A stretch of DNA of 64,000 nt. Origin: Paramacrobiotus metropolitanus (taxonomy: Eukaryota; Tardigrada; Eutardigrada; Parachela; Macrobiotidae). Under the pieces are notes generated by a model, which searched no databases, had not been told where the DNA came from, and worked only from the letters and a program-made list of their open reading frames with translations. The number at the start of each line of letters is the position of its first letter. Position 1 is the first letter of the stretch. The stretch is from the NCBI RefSeq assembly GCF_019649055.1, contig NW_026570255.1, positions 1,116,001-1,180,000 of the forward strand, in the 5' to 3' direction. This document shows, one piece after another, positions 1-11,564 of this stretch. The position numbers and the translations under genes were made by a program.

Positions 1-66
1 AAACAACAAGACAGGAACGATATGACAGTTTAAAAAGTTGCGTCCTTCCGCCCTGATACTGTACCT

Positions 67-2700
67 TCATAACCGTTCACTGTTCTGCCGACTGACGGCC
101 GTAACTAGCACATCAGCGATGCTCTTAAGGTCATCACTGGTCATTTGAACCATTGTCGCGGTTCCAATCGAAACGTCGTCTCTCTTTTTCGTTACGATCT
201 GACGTCCGAACTCGAGGTTCCTTTTCTCTCTCTTGCAACACGTCTCCTTCGCTCCGGTTGAAGATTTACTGTTTCGATTTCGACTGCGCCGACGCTGAAT
301 GCGTATTAAGTGTTCCCGGGCGTCAATCGTTTGCGCTTTCAGTCTTTCGTCGTGCGGATTTTCGCATATCCTTTGACATATGTCGACGTAATCCATATGC
401 AGCTGTTGATTTCGCCGTCCGCGCTTTCCCATGTCATTGTTCTGAGGTCGTCTCTCAAGTTCTGGACGGTGACTGCTCTTGTTAACGCTGATCTCTTGGA
501 TGAAATAGACAAGGTCTGACGGCTGGATGAACTTCGTCCCCATCGTGCGTCTTATCCGTTCCGCGCATTGATGAGCGTACATTTGTGACTGGCGTCGAAG
601 ATATTCATCATTCATTGCTCTCTGGCAATCTTTCAGTTGCTTCCTCACCGTTTCAGAAGAGTTAAAGTTTGCGATTGACATTCCCATTTTTATGACCTGT
701 GCTGTTAGTGCCGGCGGAATTTCTGTTCTTGTTTGAGCGCTCTTTCGCAGCTGATGATGCGTCTCATGATGACCCAGCCTTGCCGCTAAGATCTTCTGGA
801 TCGTAACTCGATGGTCTGGCGGTGAGTCTGGTTGAACTGAGAATCCTAACGCAGCTCTTCCTGCGAGGAGTCGTAACGCCGGATTCACATGGCGTAACAT
901 GAATTGCGCTACACGGAGTCGTCTCTCCTTGATGTCCCTGTAGCAGAACTGCGTCATCCCTGTTGGGTCTGGCGCATCCAGGGCAGTTTCCAAGAGACTA
1001 AGATCAATCAAATTGACGAGTCCGCATTCTCGCGTTGGGAAGTAATTCAAGTTTGAAGATTGTTGCGTGATGATCAAGTCTTCCCGTTGACCGTACTCAT
1101 ATTCCTTCGCGTATCCGCAGTCTACCAACACCTGTTCTAGGTTGAAAAGAAGCCAGTACACTTTATCAGTTCCTTCTTTATTCTCTGGCTCAATGCCCAC
1201 TGAACGGCAGATCTCATTGGTTTGTTCGGTGAGGTCATTCATTTCAAAAATCAGCTCGATGGTGATGAGCGACTGGCTCTGGTGAGTCCAATTCCGGGCC
1301 CGACCTTTCTCGACTTCTGATTCTGGCGGTGCATTACTTGCCGTTCTGCGCTCGTCAACTGACGGTCAAAATCGAAAATGATATTTCGTCTTGATGGTGG
1401 CATATCTTCGTCTACGTAAACTTCAGTTGCGTTTGAGGATGACGGACTGCATTCCATCTGCTCATTTGGCTGCTTCGCTGATGGTTTCTCGGCTGATTCG
1501 AACGTCGAACAGACAGCGTGAACCGTCGACTTCATTGTTCGCGGACTCTTCGGTGCGCGGTGACCTTGCGAACTGGATGACCTTTTACCGCTATTGCTTT
1601 TGCCATCTCCGAATTCCCATTCGCCGGAATGCAGTGTATCTCGCACCTATTCATCGTCATACGGGCCTTTTGACGAAGTTGATTTGCCCGATCCTTCGCT
1701 TCGCCCTTCTCTACTCGGATTTGTTTCACTGCTTTGCGCTTCCTTTGCAGCCTGCTCCTGTTGTCGATTACAGGTTTCATTGATCTTACTATATTCTTTC
1801 GCCAATCTCTTATCTTCTGCTTCTTCTTGGCGGCGCTTCTCTCTTTGCTCTCGTTCTCGTCGGATGCGCTCTTCGTCCCTTCTCTTCTGCTCTGATGTAC
1901 GCGTATCTTTTGCGTATCCGCTGTATCTGTCGTAACAGTTAAAGTCCCGTGACCTTTCTCGTGACTTTCTTGCGAGCGGTCTGACGACCTTTCATAGCCG
2001 TGATATCTGTCATCCTTAGGAGGCGATTGTGAACGTTTGAACTCATTTTTCTTAAAATTCCGAAGTGCTTGAATAAGGTCCTTCTCTTGCTGTCGGAAAT
2101 TTCGCATCTTATCAATGCGTTCTTCGATCGCGATTTTAATGACCTGAAACGGTCTAACTCCTTTCGACAGGTTGACCTTTTCCGCAAAGAATATGGCATA
2201 TTCGTCTTTCGTGACTGCGAGCGGATCTTGCAGAATGACATCGATTTGCTGTATCAGCGATTGTCTTATCACAGCCGCTTCTTTTTCATCAGGTCTTTCA
2301 GTATTGCCAACAAAACCGGTACTCCAAGTCCACTATGACCTTTAGGTGCATCTTTCCGGGGTTCAAGGATGATATCCCAACCCGGTCTGCGTCCGACCAA
2401 CATTCGGTATTTGTCTTCAAGGATCATCCGATCTTCCGGTGACAGTTTCGTCCATGTTTATCCCAGGACCAAATGTCGGAAAACGTCAAGGTTGCCGCGT
2501 TGCGCTTCCTGAGGAATTATCAAGATCTGATTTGGCATCGGCACGGCGATCACGCAACCCCAGCAGGGATAACGTTCATTTGACAAAGCGTTATTACGCT
2601 TGCAGTCAGGACAATTCTCGTTGTAGTTCGTCAACGGATCCCCGGTAACCTTTTTCGCCGGCTGTCCTTTCTTTGAGCTGAGACTTTTCCGATGCTTTTC
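67..2700 (-). pseudogene. Decayed multi-frame ORF cluster, basic protein with CxxC pair
   Basis: No family recognised. Reading right to left on the minus strand, open stretches follow each other in different frames: about 2700-2600 (KLIRKASEKSQ...), 2610-2450 (contains CPDC, then 11 residues later CWGC, a zinc-ribbon-like pair), 2440-2275, 2272-1532 (Arg/Lys/Glu/Gln-rich), 1646-1251 (Ser-rich) and 1242-67 (391 codons from an ATG at 1242). Adjacent pieces abut or overlap by only a few to about 115 bases and never overlap by a whole domain. This suggests one long protein of roughly 800-850 residues broken by single-base indels. The last piece has a mixed helical region and a very basic C-terminal third (RRRSRNRNSKSS). 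It may be a transposon-encoded protein (a Gag-like or other nucleic-acid-binding protein), but no polymerase or protease motif is visible. No LTR pair or terminal inverted repeat was seen around it. Confidence 0.45.
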
Positions 2701-2704
2701 TGAT

Positions 2705-2876
2705 TAGCTTAAACGTCTCGGGTCATATTGAACTATGTACAAATCCCTTAGGAAAATCTTGAACGTCTCGGGTCATATTGTACTATATACGATAGTAATC
2801 AAAAATGGGTGCCTATAATAAACAGGGTGCGAAAAGGGGTGCCTATAAGAAACAAGGGTTTTAGGGGGTGCCTATA
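2705..2876. repeat. Short direct repeats flanking the MITE
   Basis: Two near-identical copies of a ~30-bp sequence (core acgtctcgggtcatattg) lie at about 2711-2740 and 2761-2790. They are followed by three copies of a ggggtgcctata motif at about 2805, 2835 and 2863. The motif resembles the ataacattcacccc motifs inside the adjacent MITE read on the other strand, so part of this may be an older or nested copy of the same element. Confidence 0.5.
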
Positions 2877-3393
2877 CAGTGAAACTCATCTTAACATTTC
2901 TATAACATTCACCTTCCTATAACATTCACCCCTTTACTGCATACAAGAAGCTGGGAACCAAACCACCCGGTAGACTATAACACAGGAGCAGTTCTGTTTA
3001 TAATATTCACCCCTTTACAGCTATAACATACACCTTTTATGGAACCGGTAACAGCTTTTCCAGCTTATTCAACCCCTGCGTAACATACGGTTTACTAGGC
3101 TGGTGAAGAAAACCATTTCGGTGTCTCTAAAATAAGGTCCCGGCTTCTGTTTTTAATCCGATCAGTACCGGATCTTCCAGCTCCAAGCATACAAAAGGGC
3201 AGCAAAACCAGCATTCAGACCGATAATGTCCATACTCTGATATTTTGTTTGTTTTTTGGTTAAATAACACTCCCGGGGGCCGTGCCCCTGAGCTCATTAG
3301 GGCAGTGCCCCTGGGGAGCATACACCCTCTGTACATTCTGTAACATTCAGAAAGCCTGGAACGGAGGGTGTATGTTGTAGAGAAGTTTCACTG
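2877..3393. mobile_element. Non-autonomous pogo/Tigger-like MITE
   Basis: The element starts CAGTGAAACT at 2877 and ends with the inverted sequence AGTTTCACTG at 3393, each end flanked by TA (2875-2876 and 3394-3395). CAGT...ACTG ends with a TA duplication are typical of the pogo/Tigger branch of Tc1/mariner transposons. Subterminal repeats of the type ctataacattcacccc occur at the left and, inverted, at the right (about 3366-3380). No transposase ORF is present in 517 bp, so it would depend on a transposase encoded elsewhere. It also contains a small GC-rich patch near 3278-3318 with gtgcccctg repeats. Confidence 0.65.
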
Positions 3394-4217
3394 TAACGCT
3401 TAAATAACGGTTTTATAAATAATTTATAACGAATCTGCTAGGAGGATTTAGTATTATTAACTTAACAGCTGTTGTAAGAATTTTGTCGTATCGAAATGGT
3501 AGTAGATAGCATCCGCTTACTACTCTACACAGCACGCTACGCGCGAACGAGCACGGCAAGCCGTTGTTGCGCCACTTAATAATTTTTTTATACCGTTAAG
3601 AGGACAAATTTTGTACGAGTACAACAATCATTCTTTTACGCCGGTATGCGCATAGCGGTCATCTGAAAGGCGACGATGTTTATGAGCTTTATTGCTAAAC
3701 TTGTGTTTGGGTATGATGCGTTTCAATACAGCTTGGTTTAATTCCCTGTTTGTGTATGGATGAGTTCGTTATGGCTTTGGCCATAACGCTTACAATCTAA
3801 GAGGCTGTTCTCATGTTTATTGTCATCGTGAAAGTTAATGAACATTCTAGAATTGTTGCAACACGGTTGCACTTGGATATAAGGTGTTGCTTTGCTGTGT
3901 GTGATATCGATCATTCCATCGATCGGCCTACCATTTCCTGTTGCTTTCCATCTCATTGTTATACCTGCTTGTTTTGTGGTTAAAGTTATAGTTAAGAACT
4001 ACCACTTTTACTTTCCGTCAACACAGTATACGAGTATATTACGCAGTCATATACGGCACTGGTCCCTTTTATTCTATAATGTCCCTTAAATATACAAAGA
4101 TACAAAGATTCAAATATCCATAAAAAGTAACGGCGTAGATTCAGTTGGTTTTTACCAAGGAATCGCGAAGTGTGACAAAATGGGTTACCAAGTGACGAAA
4201 ACCTATCGAACCGCAAT

Positions 4218-4354
4218 CTGCGGCAAAATAGCTAACAAGCTGCCTTGCCGCTCGAACTGCGGCAAAATAGCCTATGGCTGGTGAGCCGCAGTGTGCGGCA
4301 AAATAGCCAACCAGCTATTGTGCCGCATATTGTTGTTACTGCGGCAAAATAGCC
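4218..4354. repeat. Four dispersed copies of ctgcggcaaaatagcc
   Basis: The 15-16 bp motif tgcggcaaaatagc(c) recurs at about 4218, 4257, 4293 and 4339, spaced 36-46 bp with non-identical spacers. It has no array regularity like CRISPR and no nearby cas genes; it is a short interspersed tandem motif. Confidence 0.6.
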
Positions 4355-4409
4355 TTAGCCTTTAAATTTTCAAAGCCTTTAAACTAGCGTAATTGCTATA
4401 CACCGTATA

Positions 4410-4512
4410 TAGAGAGAGGCTTCTAATAGGGAGGAGGCTATTAAATTTTCGAACTAAGGTGGGGGGAGGCTTATACGATAGAGGAGGCTTCAATTTTGGA
4501 GGAGGCTTTAAA
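4410..4512. repeat. gaggaggctt repeat patch
   Basis: A purine-rich motif (gaggaggctt and variants) recurs about five times within 100 bp with irregular AT-rich spacing. No coding or structural role is evident. Confidence 0.5.
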
Positions 4513-5568
4513 TTCGAGAAATACGGTAGTAAACTTCCAACTCACCGTCTCCGTGTTGCGCTATGGAGCGTTCTTCAGGTGTTAGGGATCGCACCGTATG
4601 GAAATTAGCTAAGTCTAGCAGCACTTGGCTTCTAGAAGTCGTTCCTCGTGAAATACGGCACAGAAGCAACCAAGCAAAAATTTCAAGAAGTGCCGAAATA
4701 ATTTCAAAAGTTTCAGAATGCAAAGGATTGACAGTACGCAGAATCAATTTGACCATTTTTAACGCAATAGCTGCAAGTACAGTCACTGAAAATAGTGTGT
4801 CAATGAACCTTCAGTTGATGTCAACCCTCTCTTATCTTACCTTTGTAGAGCTAAAAACGTACTATGCGATTGTCTAAATTATTGGTTTGCCCTCATATCG
4901 GCATGAGCAGCAAGCATTAATGCGGGGAAGGAAGGAGTCGGTCAAAATAGTCTGTTTTTTGGGTTACGTAGTTTATGAATGCCGCCTTACATTTTTTGCT
5001 CAATCAAAAATAAGCTGATGAAAGCAAGCGTAGCAGCAGTTGTTTAACGGTAATTGCTGCATATGGCAGCGGAAATCTAGTGCAAAAAATATAGGAATGG
5101 AAGGGAAATTCATGCGGTTTAGTGGATTCCAACAACCTTTCGCTCACTACAAAAACTCATTAATTCATTGTATGTATCTGTTATTAAATCTGGAAACAAC
5201 CTACACGAACTCTGGACGGATCGACAGTAGTGGTGAGCTGAGAGCTGGTAGCGCTTCACTACTGCTCCAAGCACTTCGCTTTGTCACTTAAAAGTTTTCC
5301 CTGGGTGTGCCGATTACAGTGTGAGGTCTTTAATAATTATTTAGCCACTGATCTTGATAACGGCCGATCAGATCCCCATTCTCTTTATTACAGGCCGCAA
5401 TAAAATGAAATAAATAGAAAAAGTACAAAATAAAATAAAAAATCGAGATGAAGTTAATTTTTTAAAAGCTAAGCTTATATTCACAGTGACAGCGCAAGAA
5501 TGCGCTCAGAGGTAAAAGTACTAACGACAGGTAAAGCCAAACCGATGCGACCTATGCAGAAAAGGGCT

Positions 5569-6326
5569 TCAGAGTGCAAATCCATGGTGAATCGCTAACA
5601 GGCCGTCGCCAGCCACCGATGGGATCTCTGAATTTCCATGCGCTAATTCTTGCAACTGCCCAAGAAAACACAGACTCATCCGCGACAGTTTCTCCAACTG
5701 CAGATCCTGCAAGGCGTCCACACCCCACTTTTTGCCGTAATTAGGCGCCAGTGGGCGCGGATCAGCCGACTGCGTGGTACACAGCATCTGCAACAAGCAA
5801 GCATAGTTAAGTATCATTTTGGTGACCGAAAAAATGCGATGGAGCGTTAGTGAAGCTCTTGGCATATCTCGTACTTTGCAGATGGCTTCCTGAAGGTCCC
5901 ATTGCCGACTGAAGTCCTGTTCAAACAGCTCTTTCAATGCGCTACCCTGCGGCGTCGGCAGCGTCACCTCCAGAGCATCCCACAATGCGCCCCCGAAATC
6001 CCGTCCAATCAACAGTCGCGCCGCAGGAATGCTGGTTTCAACGCGGACGGTATGTTTGTGGCGCTCCCATCCCAGAACACAGGAGCAGATCAGATGCACA
6101 ACACAATTCGACATACGGACAATATCGCCCGGCAGACTCTCGCATGCTGCAATAAAGTCCTGCAGCCCGTATGAGCGGTACTCTGGATCCCGAGTTGGAA
6201 CTGATGGACGCATGTGTCAGCATTAGAGTTCATCTGCAGTTCAAATTGAAAACCGTTCATATGCAGGCTTCTCAATCGGATTCCAGGATTGCTCTGAGCC
6301 ATATAGAAGATCAGGTCGCACAGCTG
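5569..6326 (-). pseudogene. F-box/Tudor-like family copy 1, 3' half (exons 2 end and 3)
   Basis: This is the C-terminal half of a family copy whose 5' half lies at 14980-16057, separated by LTR element 1. Exon 2 continues from 6326 (QLCDLIFYMAQSNPG..., aligning with the ALIRFVANQRTG part of the intact copy at 44041-45945). It ends at a GT donor at 5874/5873 after DLQEAICK, matching the donor position of the intact genes. The third exon starts at 5787 after TTGCTTGTTGCAG and carries the family signature MLCTTQSADPRP...YGKKWG...LQDLQLEKLS, ending at the stop at 5569. A frame change near 6215 separates SLHMNGFQFELQ from DPEYRSYGLQDFIAAC, so even without the insertion the reading frame is broken. 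In the intact relatives this region follows the F-box and probably forms the substrate-binding part. Confidence 0.8.
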
Positions 6327-6918
6327 TGTCGTGTTATGTGACCGCCAACGGTACTAAGAAGTACGGTACTAAGAAGTATTGACTAACAGCTCTCCGGACG
6401 GGATCGCTGTAGTCACTATCCCTGCCTTGCTCAGTGGGTAGTACAAACTCTTAAATCAACTGTTACAGTAAATACGGATAACAATCAGGAACACGAACCT
6501 TCAGGAATCCCTAAGCAATTGTGCTGAGATTTACTTCTAACTCCGGTCGATACACATGCGGGTCGGACGAAGCACGAGCATACCGTGTTTACCACGCTAT
6601 AATCCGAAGCTAATTACGAACGTCGATAACCACAGAAGATGCTTTACTTCGCTAACACACAGTCATGTGCACAACACAAGGAAAGTTAAAAGCAAATTAG
6701 CAGTCAAGAATGATCAAGACTCACCCGGACTGATTCTGATATTAGCGATGACAGGAGAATTTATAGACTACGAGGAGCACAAGATACATCGCTATCAAGA
6801 TGAGAACAGGCGAACCACAGATAGCGATAATGAGCAACCGCAGTGACGTAGGAGAAGGCGTACACCAGTAATAATAGGTAAATAGATAGGTACGTACTAC
6901 TAGCATCTACACACGTCA
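6327..6918 (-). repeat. 3' LTR of element 1
   Basis: 592 bp, beginning TGTCGTG and ending ACGTCA on the plus strand. It is nearly identical to 14390-14979 and carries an extra 14-bp tandem copy of ggtactaagaagta near 6360-6380. Confidence 0.9.
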
Positions 6919-6932
6919 CCCCCACAAACGGT
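6919..6932 (-). other. Polypurine tract of element 1
   Basis: On the minus strand the G-rich sequence ending GTTTGTGGGGG directly abuts the TGACG start of the 3' LTR. It would prime plus-strand DNA synthesis. The same motif recurs three times inside the element (9136-9292). Confidence 0.6.
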
Positions 6933-8436
6933 TCTTTGCTCCCGCAAATGTAAACAAATCCATCCCGTCCATCCCGTATGATTGTGCGACGCTCCATCCT
7001 GATCCATCTCCGCGCAATCCACACGTGTCCATCCGGTGCCCATAATGACTGTACGCCTGATCCGAGTAAAATTTGACAGAGGTGGGATCTTTGGCGCTCT
7101 CTGGGATCCGGAGGTCCACGGTGATTGACATGGCGGGAGATCCAGGATCCAGGAGGCGTCCGAAGTCCAAAGGGAAAAAGCAAAACAAAAACAAACAGAG
7201 AAAAGGAAAAATTCAGTGCGCTTTGTAACAGGGCTAAGAGCGAAAGTGCAACCGCACCGCATGGCAGTTACAGTCAACATACCACTTCCGGTTGCGAAAA
7301 CTGCATGCTGCCAGTGCACATTTTTGCTTTTTATTGTAGACCCACAGTTTTGACAGCGTTTCTTCAAATTATAATATTTTTCTATCAAAATTGTGATTCT
7401 TAATAAGTAAAACTCCAAAATTAGAGTTTTCTTGTTCTGGTCTGCTTGGAATCTGCTGCGAAGGTAAGACATCTTCGGGACTGCTGTGTGGTGCGTATCG
7501 GGAATCCACTACACAGTACTGCTGACGCTGTCTGTCGTCGTTCTGTTGCTGCGCAAGCGGGTACCTCGCAACCTCTTTTCATACGGACTACCAGGAGCCT
7601 CGTTTTGCTGCAATCTTTTGCGACAGTGTTTTGTTGATATCCTGCCATGGATTTTCCAACATCCATTCACAGGTAAGATTTTCGACATTTTGCAGAATAC
7701 GAGGATGCACGCAGTCAAACCGAAAGTAAATTTTTTCAGCGTGACCAACCGCCAACCGTGCATATAGTGCAAGCGACTGCCAACCAGGCTGTCACCTGTG
7801 CCACTCATACAGTGCAAACGATACCTCTCTTCCACGAGTGGCTGTTACGTGAAAAAATAATCTGCCTGTGTGCGTGGTTGTCGGTTGGTCTCACTGAAAA
7901 AATTGCCTGTCGGTTCGACTGCGCGCATCCTCGTACTGTAGTCTGCAGAGAACACTAGGATATACTACTGTGTCACGCTTCCACCACATCTACTGTCCAA
8001 CAACTTTTTCCACAACTGTCGGAGACTTCACAAACAAGCCTTCCAATTTGGATTTCATTTGAACAACAGCTAAAAATTTTATTTCAAAAATTTTCACGAA
8101 CAACATGCTGGGATACGTTCAGGATATTGCTGCGTACGTTACAGGCTACCGCTAACGGGGAGACAGTCAGCAATGCGGATTGCAATCCGAGGATGGCAAT
8201 TACCCAATATGGCAACGACAAATTTTCTCACTTCGCTACTTGCGAAGTTACTCGTTCACGTCCCTACTTGCCAATGGAGGTAATGGATTACGCAGTTCTG
8301 CCATAACGAAGTTATTGTTAATATTAAAATTTAAACATTCCTCGTCTTAATTGTTACTAACACAAACATTTAACATACTACAAGTTTGTTCGCAGATTTT
8401 TGCTGGAAACTGGCAACATCCAGCCCACACAGATCA
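6933..8436 (-). other. 3' internal region of element 1, no domain recognised
   Basis: About 1.5 kb between the integrase remnant and the polypurine tract. Short open frames exist on both strands (for example 7509-7835 minus), but none shows integrase core, env or other recognisable motifs. It probably represents a long 3' untranslated region, or decayed or deleted coding sequence. Confidence 0.4.
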
Positions 8437-9815
8437 TCAGATTTTTCTCTTCTTACAGACTGGCGGTTGACAACTTACAGGCTCATTATCTTCCACCATG
8501 ACAGCCGCACTACCTTCTCGCACAACACTGACATTTGGTCGACATTCCGTACATTTCTTTTTGAATTCTTCAATGTCAACACTCATATTCGGCCAATAAT
8601 ACCGCCGCACTAGAAACGGAGACAATTCAGCGCTGGCACCATACACTTGGTTGTGCACAATTATCTCGTGGAAGCGCGTAATCAACTCTTTACGCCACTG
8701 ACAAGATACATAGATTTTCGGAGATTTGCCATTGTCGTCTGGTTTTTGGCATACCAACCCTTCAGTAAAAATGGAACAATCAATTTCCTGCGACAGGGAA
8801 TTCGGATTCATTCTTTTACGATATTTAAGATGTCTGTACCAGCTTCTACTATCTGCGCACTGTTTCTGTACAGTTCTCCAGAACTGTAAATCAGAAAAGT
8901 CCTGCGTGGACGCATGTTTGTTCACATCTGACCGACTTTCCCTAGGCTTCATCCGGGACAAAGAATTCGGACTGCGAACACACCACGGTGATTTCGGACG
9001 CTCGTGCACGTTGTCAACATTTCTGTGATCGGCCGGTACAGATTCAACTTTAATTGTTTTATTACCGATTACCATACATTGTGCTGGTGTTTCGACATTT
9101 TTCGCTGTTTGTTTAGGCGGATGCACTAAGGCTTTACCCCCACAAACTTGACTGGAGCATACGGATGTACAGCTGATATCAGAAGTACTGGGCTTTACAT
9201 CACAAGTGGGTGGGTTTGTTTTACCGCACCCCCACAAACTTGACTGCTCATTATTCTGTTTCTGTGAGTGGTTATTACCCCCACAAACTTGGCTGGGTAC
9301 TGGGGTTATTTTCACTGGTGCTGCCATGTCGATCCTTTCTGTTAACATCAGTGCTGGGATTGCAGGCGACGGTTTAACACCTGGCGGAATCACTGGATCA
9401 AAATGATGCGCCCTAATGATATCGGCCATCGAATGCATTTTCCGAGGGAACCATACTGGTGAATTCGGACGCTGACGGGATAGCCTCCACGTCATAGTGT
9501 TCATGTCCAGAATAAATGGTTTCGTTGCCAAGAAGTCCAACCCAAGGACGATATGGTCTCTTTCAAAGGTTGAACTGACCAATACCGCATGTTCGAACGA
9601 CATACCGAACTCGTGGATTGTGATTATCGCGCACATTGGTTCAATTAATTGCCGTCCTTGGTATGCCGTATGAACTACTCTTCTTGGATGTGGTCCGGAC
9701 ACTGGTGAATGTTCAATTTCAATTCTTTTGCCATTTGGTGGGACATCACCGAGATGCTAGAACCGGTATCAATCATCGCTTTGACTTTCTGGTAATTTAC
9801 ATCGATTACCGAATA
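8437..9815 (-). pseudogene. Element 1 retropepsin plus integrase zinc-finger remnant
   Basis: The aspartic protease active site (AMIDTGSSIS, DTG codons at 9762-9770) is followed by a frame change near 9735. The C-terminal protease half (HIVLGLDFLATKPFI) continues in the 421-codon frame that ends at 8437. After about 200 residues of low-complexity linker, with repeated SQVCGG peptides encoded by the polypurine-like motifs, comes an integrase N-terminal zinc-binding domain (FHEIIVH ... YYWPNMSVDIEEFKKKCTEC, about 8542-8670). Reverse transcriptase and RNase H, which normally lie between protease and integrase in Ty3/Gypsy elements, are absent, as is the integrase catalytic core. The frame then runs into a Lys/Arg-rich tail (VCKKRKI). 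A functional copy would need polymerase and integrase supplied by another element. Confidence 0.7.
9136..9292 (-). repeat. Three internal copies of the polypurine-tract motif
   Basis: acccccacaaacttg occurs at about 9136, 9228 and 9277. The core acccccacaaac is identical to the sequence at the 3' LTR junction (6918-6929). On the sense strand each reads AAGTTTGTGGGGGT, the same polarity as the true polypurine tract. Confidence 0.65.
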
Positions 9816-9818
9816 TCA

Positions 9819-11562
9819 AGCTTGTGCATCCATCGTTGGTTTTAGACAGACATGGTTTGCGACCGGATATTGATTGATGTCCACGACTTCCAGAGTATTA
9901 CACCTGATCAAAGGTTCGTTATTTGCTGTGGAAGTACTTGGCTCAATTTCCATAATGTTCATCTGTGGCGCGTTGCATTTAATTAGTATTTCCCGCGTGG
10001 GTCGATACAATCTCGGAATTGCTAATGGATTTTGGCATGACGCCGCCGGATGCATTCCGTGACAAAGGTAACAAATTTCATTTCCTAGAATTGTTTTCCA
10101 TTCTTCCTTACAGATATTCCGCTCATCAAACGGCTGTTGTTCATTTTGCCGGAAATTTTGATTATTATTCGGCTGCTGATGACGGTAATTATTATTATTT
10201 CCACTTCGTTGATAATTATTCCCGTGATAAGTATTTCCGTAGTTATTTGGTCTAAACTGGCCTTGATTTATCCAGCATTATTATTTACAGGGGTATTTAA
10301 AGGAAAGTTAACGTTCGGATTCTGCATCTGCGGTACAGGCACATTGGCATTTACCGGAAGCGGCGGCGCCTGTCCGTGCTGCATTTGCCACTGGGGAGAC
10401 TGACCGTTCTGCGGCACCATTGGCTGGTACTGCATGCCGTGATTATTTTGATAAGCAAACTGCGGTGCGTAAGCAGAATTCTTATTTGGCTGACGCTGCT
10501 GATAATTACCGTAATTAATATTATTATTATTATTACGATATCCGGAATTACCATTTCTGTGCGCACCGTTAGGCACAACATTTCTGTTTTCATAACTTAA
10601 TGAGACTTCCATGGTCTCTAATTTCTGTAACCGCTCCAACCATTTCGTCCATAGTCTTCACATTTTGCGGATACAACTGCGTAAACCAATTTTCCTTATT
10701 TTGTTTTAGGCCATCCAGAAAGACACCAACACGCTCTTCCTCTAACATCTGCAATACTTCGAACCAGTGTAGGAAACTGTCCGTGTACCTGTACGAGGCG
10801 ACTGTGTCATCTGTACGGAAAATACGGGCATTCATCTCGCGATGTAATTCAGCAGGCGTGACAGCCGAATTAGAATGTTTCAACAATTTGGGACGGAAGA
10901 AGGTAATCCATTGCTCGTTTGGATTATCTTCAAACAATTTTTTAAACCAAATCGCAGCATTATTTCTGAGAGCAGCAGCTACCTCTCTGCACGTCCTCTC
11001 GTCATCCCAGTCGTTTGACAAAATACACATATCGACATTGTTTAGCCACTGATCAATTGGGCCAGATTTCTTTGCATTTCCGTACTCCTTCAGATGCATA
11101 AGCTTTTCCGTTCTTCTCGAGGAGTTTTTATTCTGGGCAATTAACAATTCCAGCATTTTATTCTGTTTTTCATTTTGTGCTTTATTCTGTTCTATTGCGA
11201 TTTTCGTGTTCTTTTCCACTAACAGCTGAACTGTTGATTCCAGGGAAGCACGGGAACACACGGATAAAGCGGGACTTCCACCACGAGGTGAGACCGCACC
11301 ATGATCAACCGCAGCTGGATGAGCATTACCATTGTTATCAACATTTTCAGGGGGAACATTCTGCTGCGAATGCACGTTACCACGTGCACTGTGCCGGCTT
11401 TCAACACGTGATTCGTTTTGTGCAACGAAAATCGGACGCATGGGTGCCTGTAGCTGCGACTGCATATGGACACCTGAATTATTATTTATTATTACCGATC
11501 CCTGTGGCGGACGCACTTGTGGATACGGCTTTGATAAATTCAGCTCAGAAGGGCCAAGGTTT
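9819..11562 (-). pseudogene. gag: Element 1 Gag (capsid and nucleocapsid)
   Basis: The frame is open from just after the UGA at 11565-11567. An internal ATG-type start would be near 11516. The capsid region has the Ty3/Gypsy look: PIDQWLNNVDM, NAAIWFKKLF, LHREMNARIFRTDDTVASY, MLEEERVGVFLDGL. At about 10590-10639 the frame shifts to an Asn/Gln-rich stretch (NNNNNINYGNY, HGNNYQRSGNNNN), with another shift near 10268. The nucleocapsid knuckle is CYLCHGMHPAASC (about 10035-10073), a C-x2-C-x3-H-x4-C variant of the usual C-x2-C-x4-H-x4-C. The frame ends at a UGA at 9816-9818 and continues open in the same frame into the protease. The Asn/Gln-rich tract is unusual for Gag and looks prion-like in composition. 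Confidence 0.75.
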
Positions 11563-11564
11563 TG

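Larger units (their letters stand above)
3396..5560. other. AT-rich intergenic stretch, no gene recognised
   Basis: Apart from the two short repeat patches at 4218-4354 and 4410-4512 this region holds no convincing gene. Overlapping open frames of 92 and 104 codons on opposite strands at 4508-4877 have no recognisable domain and no splice context that I trust. Confidence 0.5.

Noticed and set aside
153-519. Small plus-strand ORFs over the first kilobase
   Set aside because: They are antisense shadows of the longer minus-strand frame at 67-1242 and carry no domain.
4218-4354. CRISPR-like repeat array
   Set aside because: Only four copies with irregular spacing, no cas genes, and eukaryotic intron-containing genes throughout.
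6556-6846. 96-98 codon ORF repeated at 6556 and 14611
   Set aside because: It lies within both LTRs of element 1, antisense to transcription, and has no recognisable domain; duplication is explained by the LTRs.
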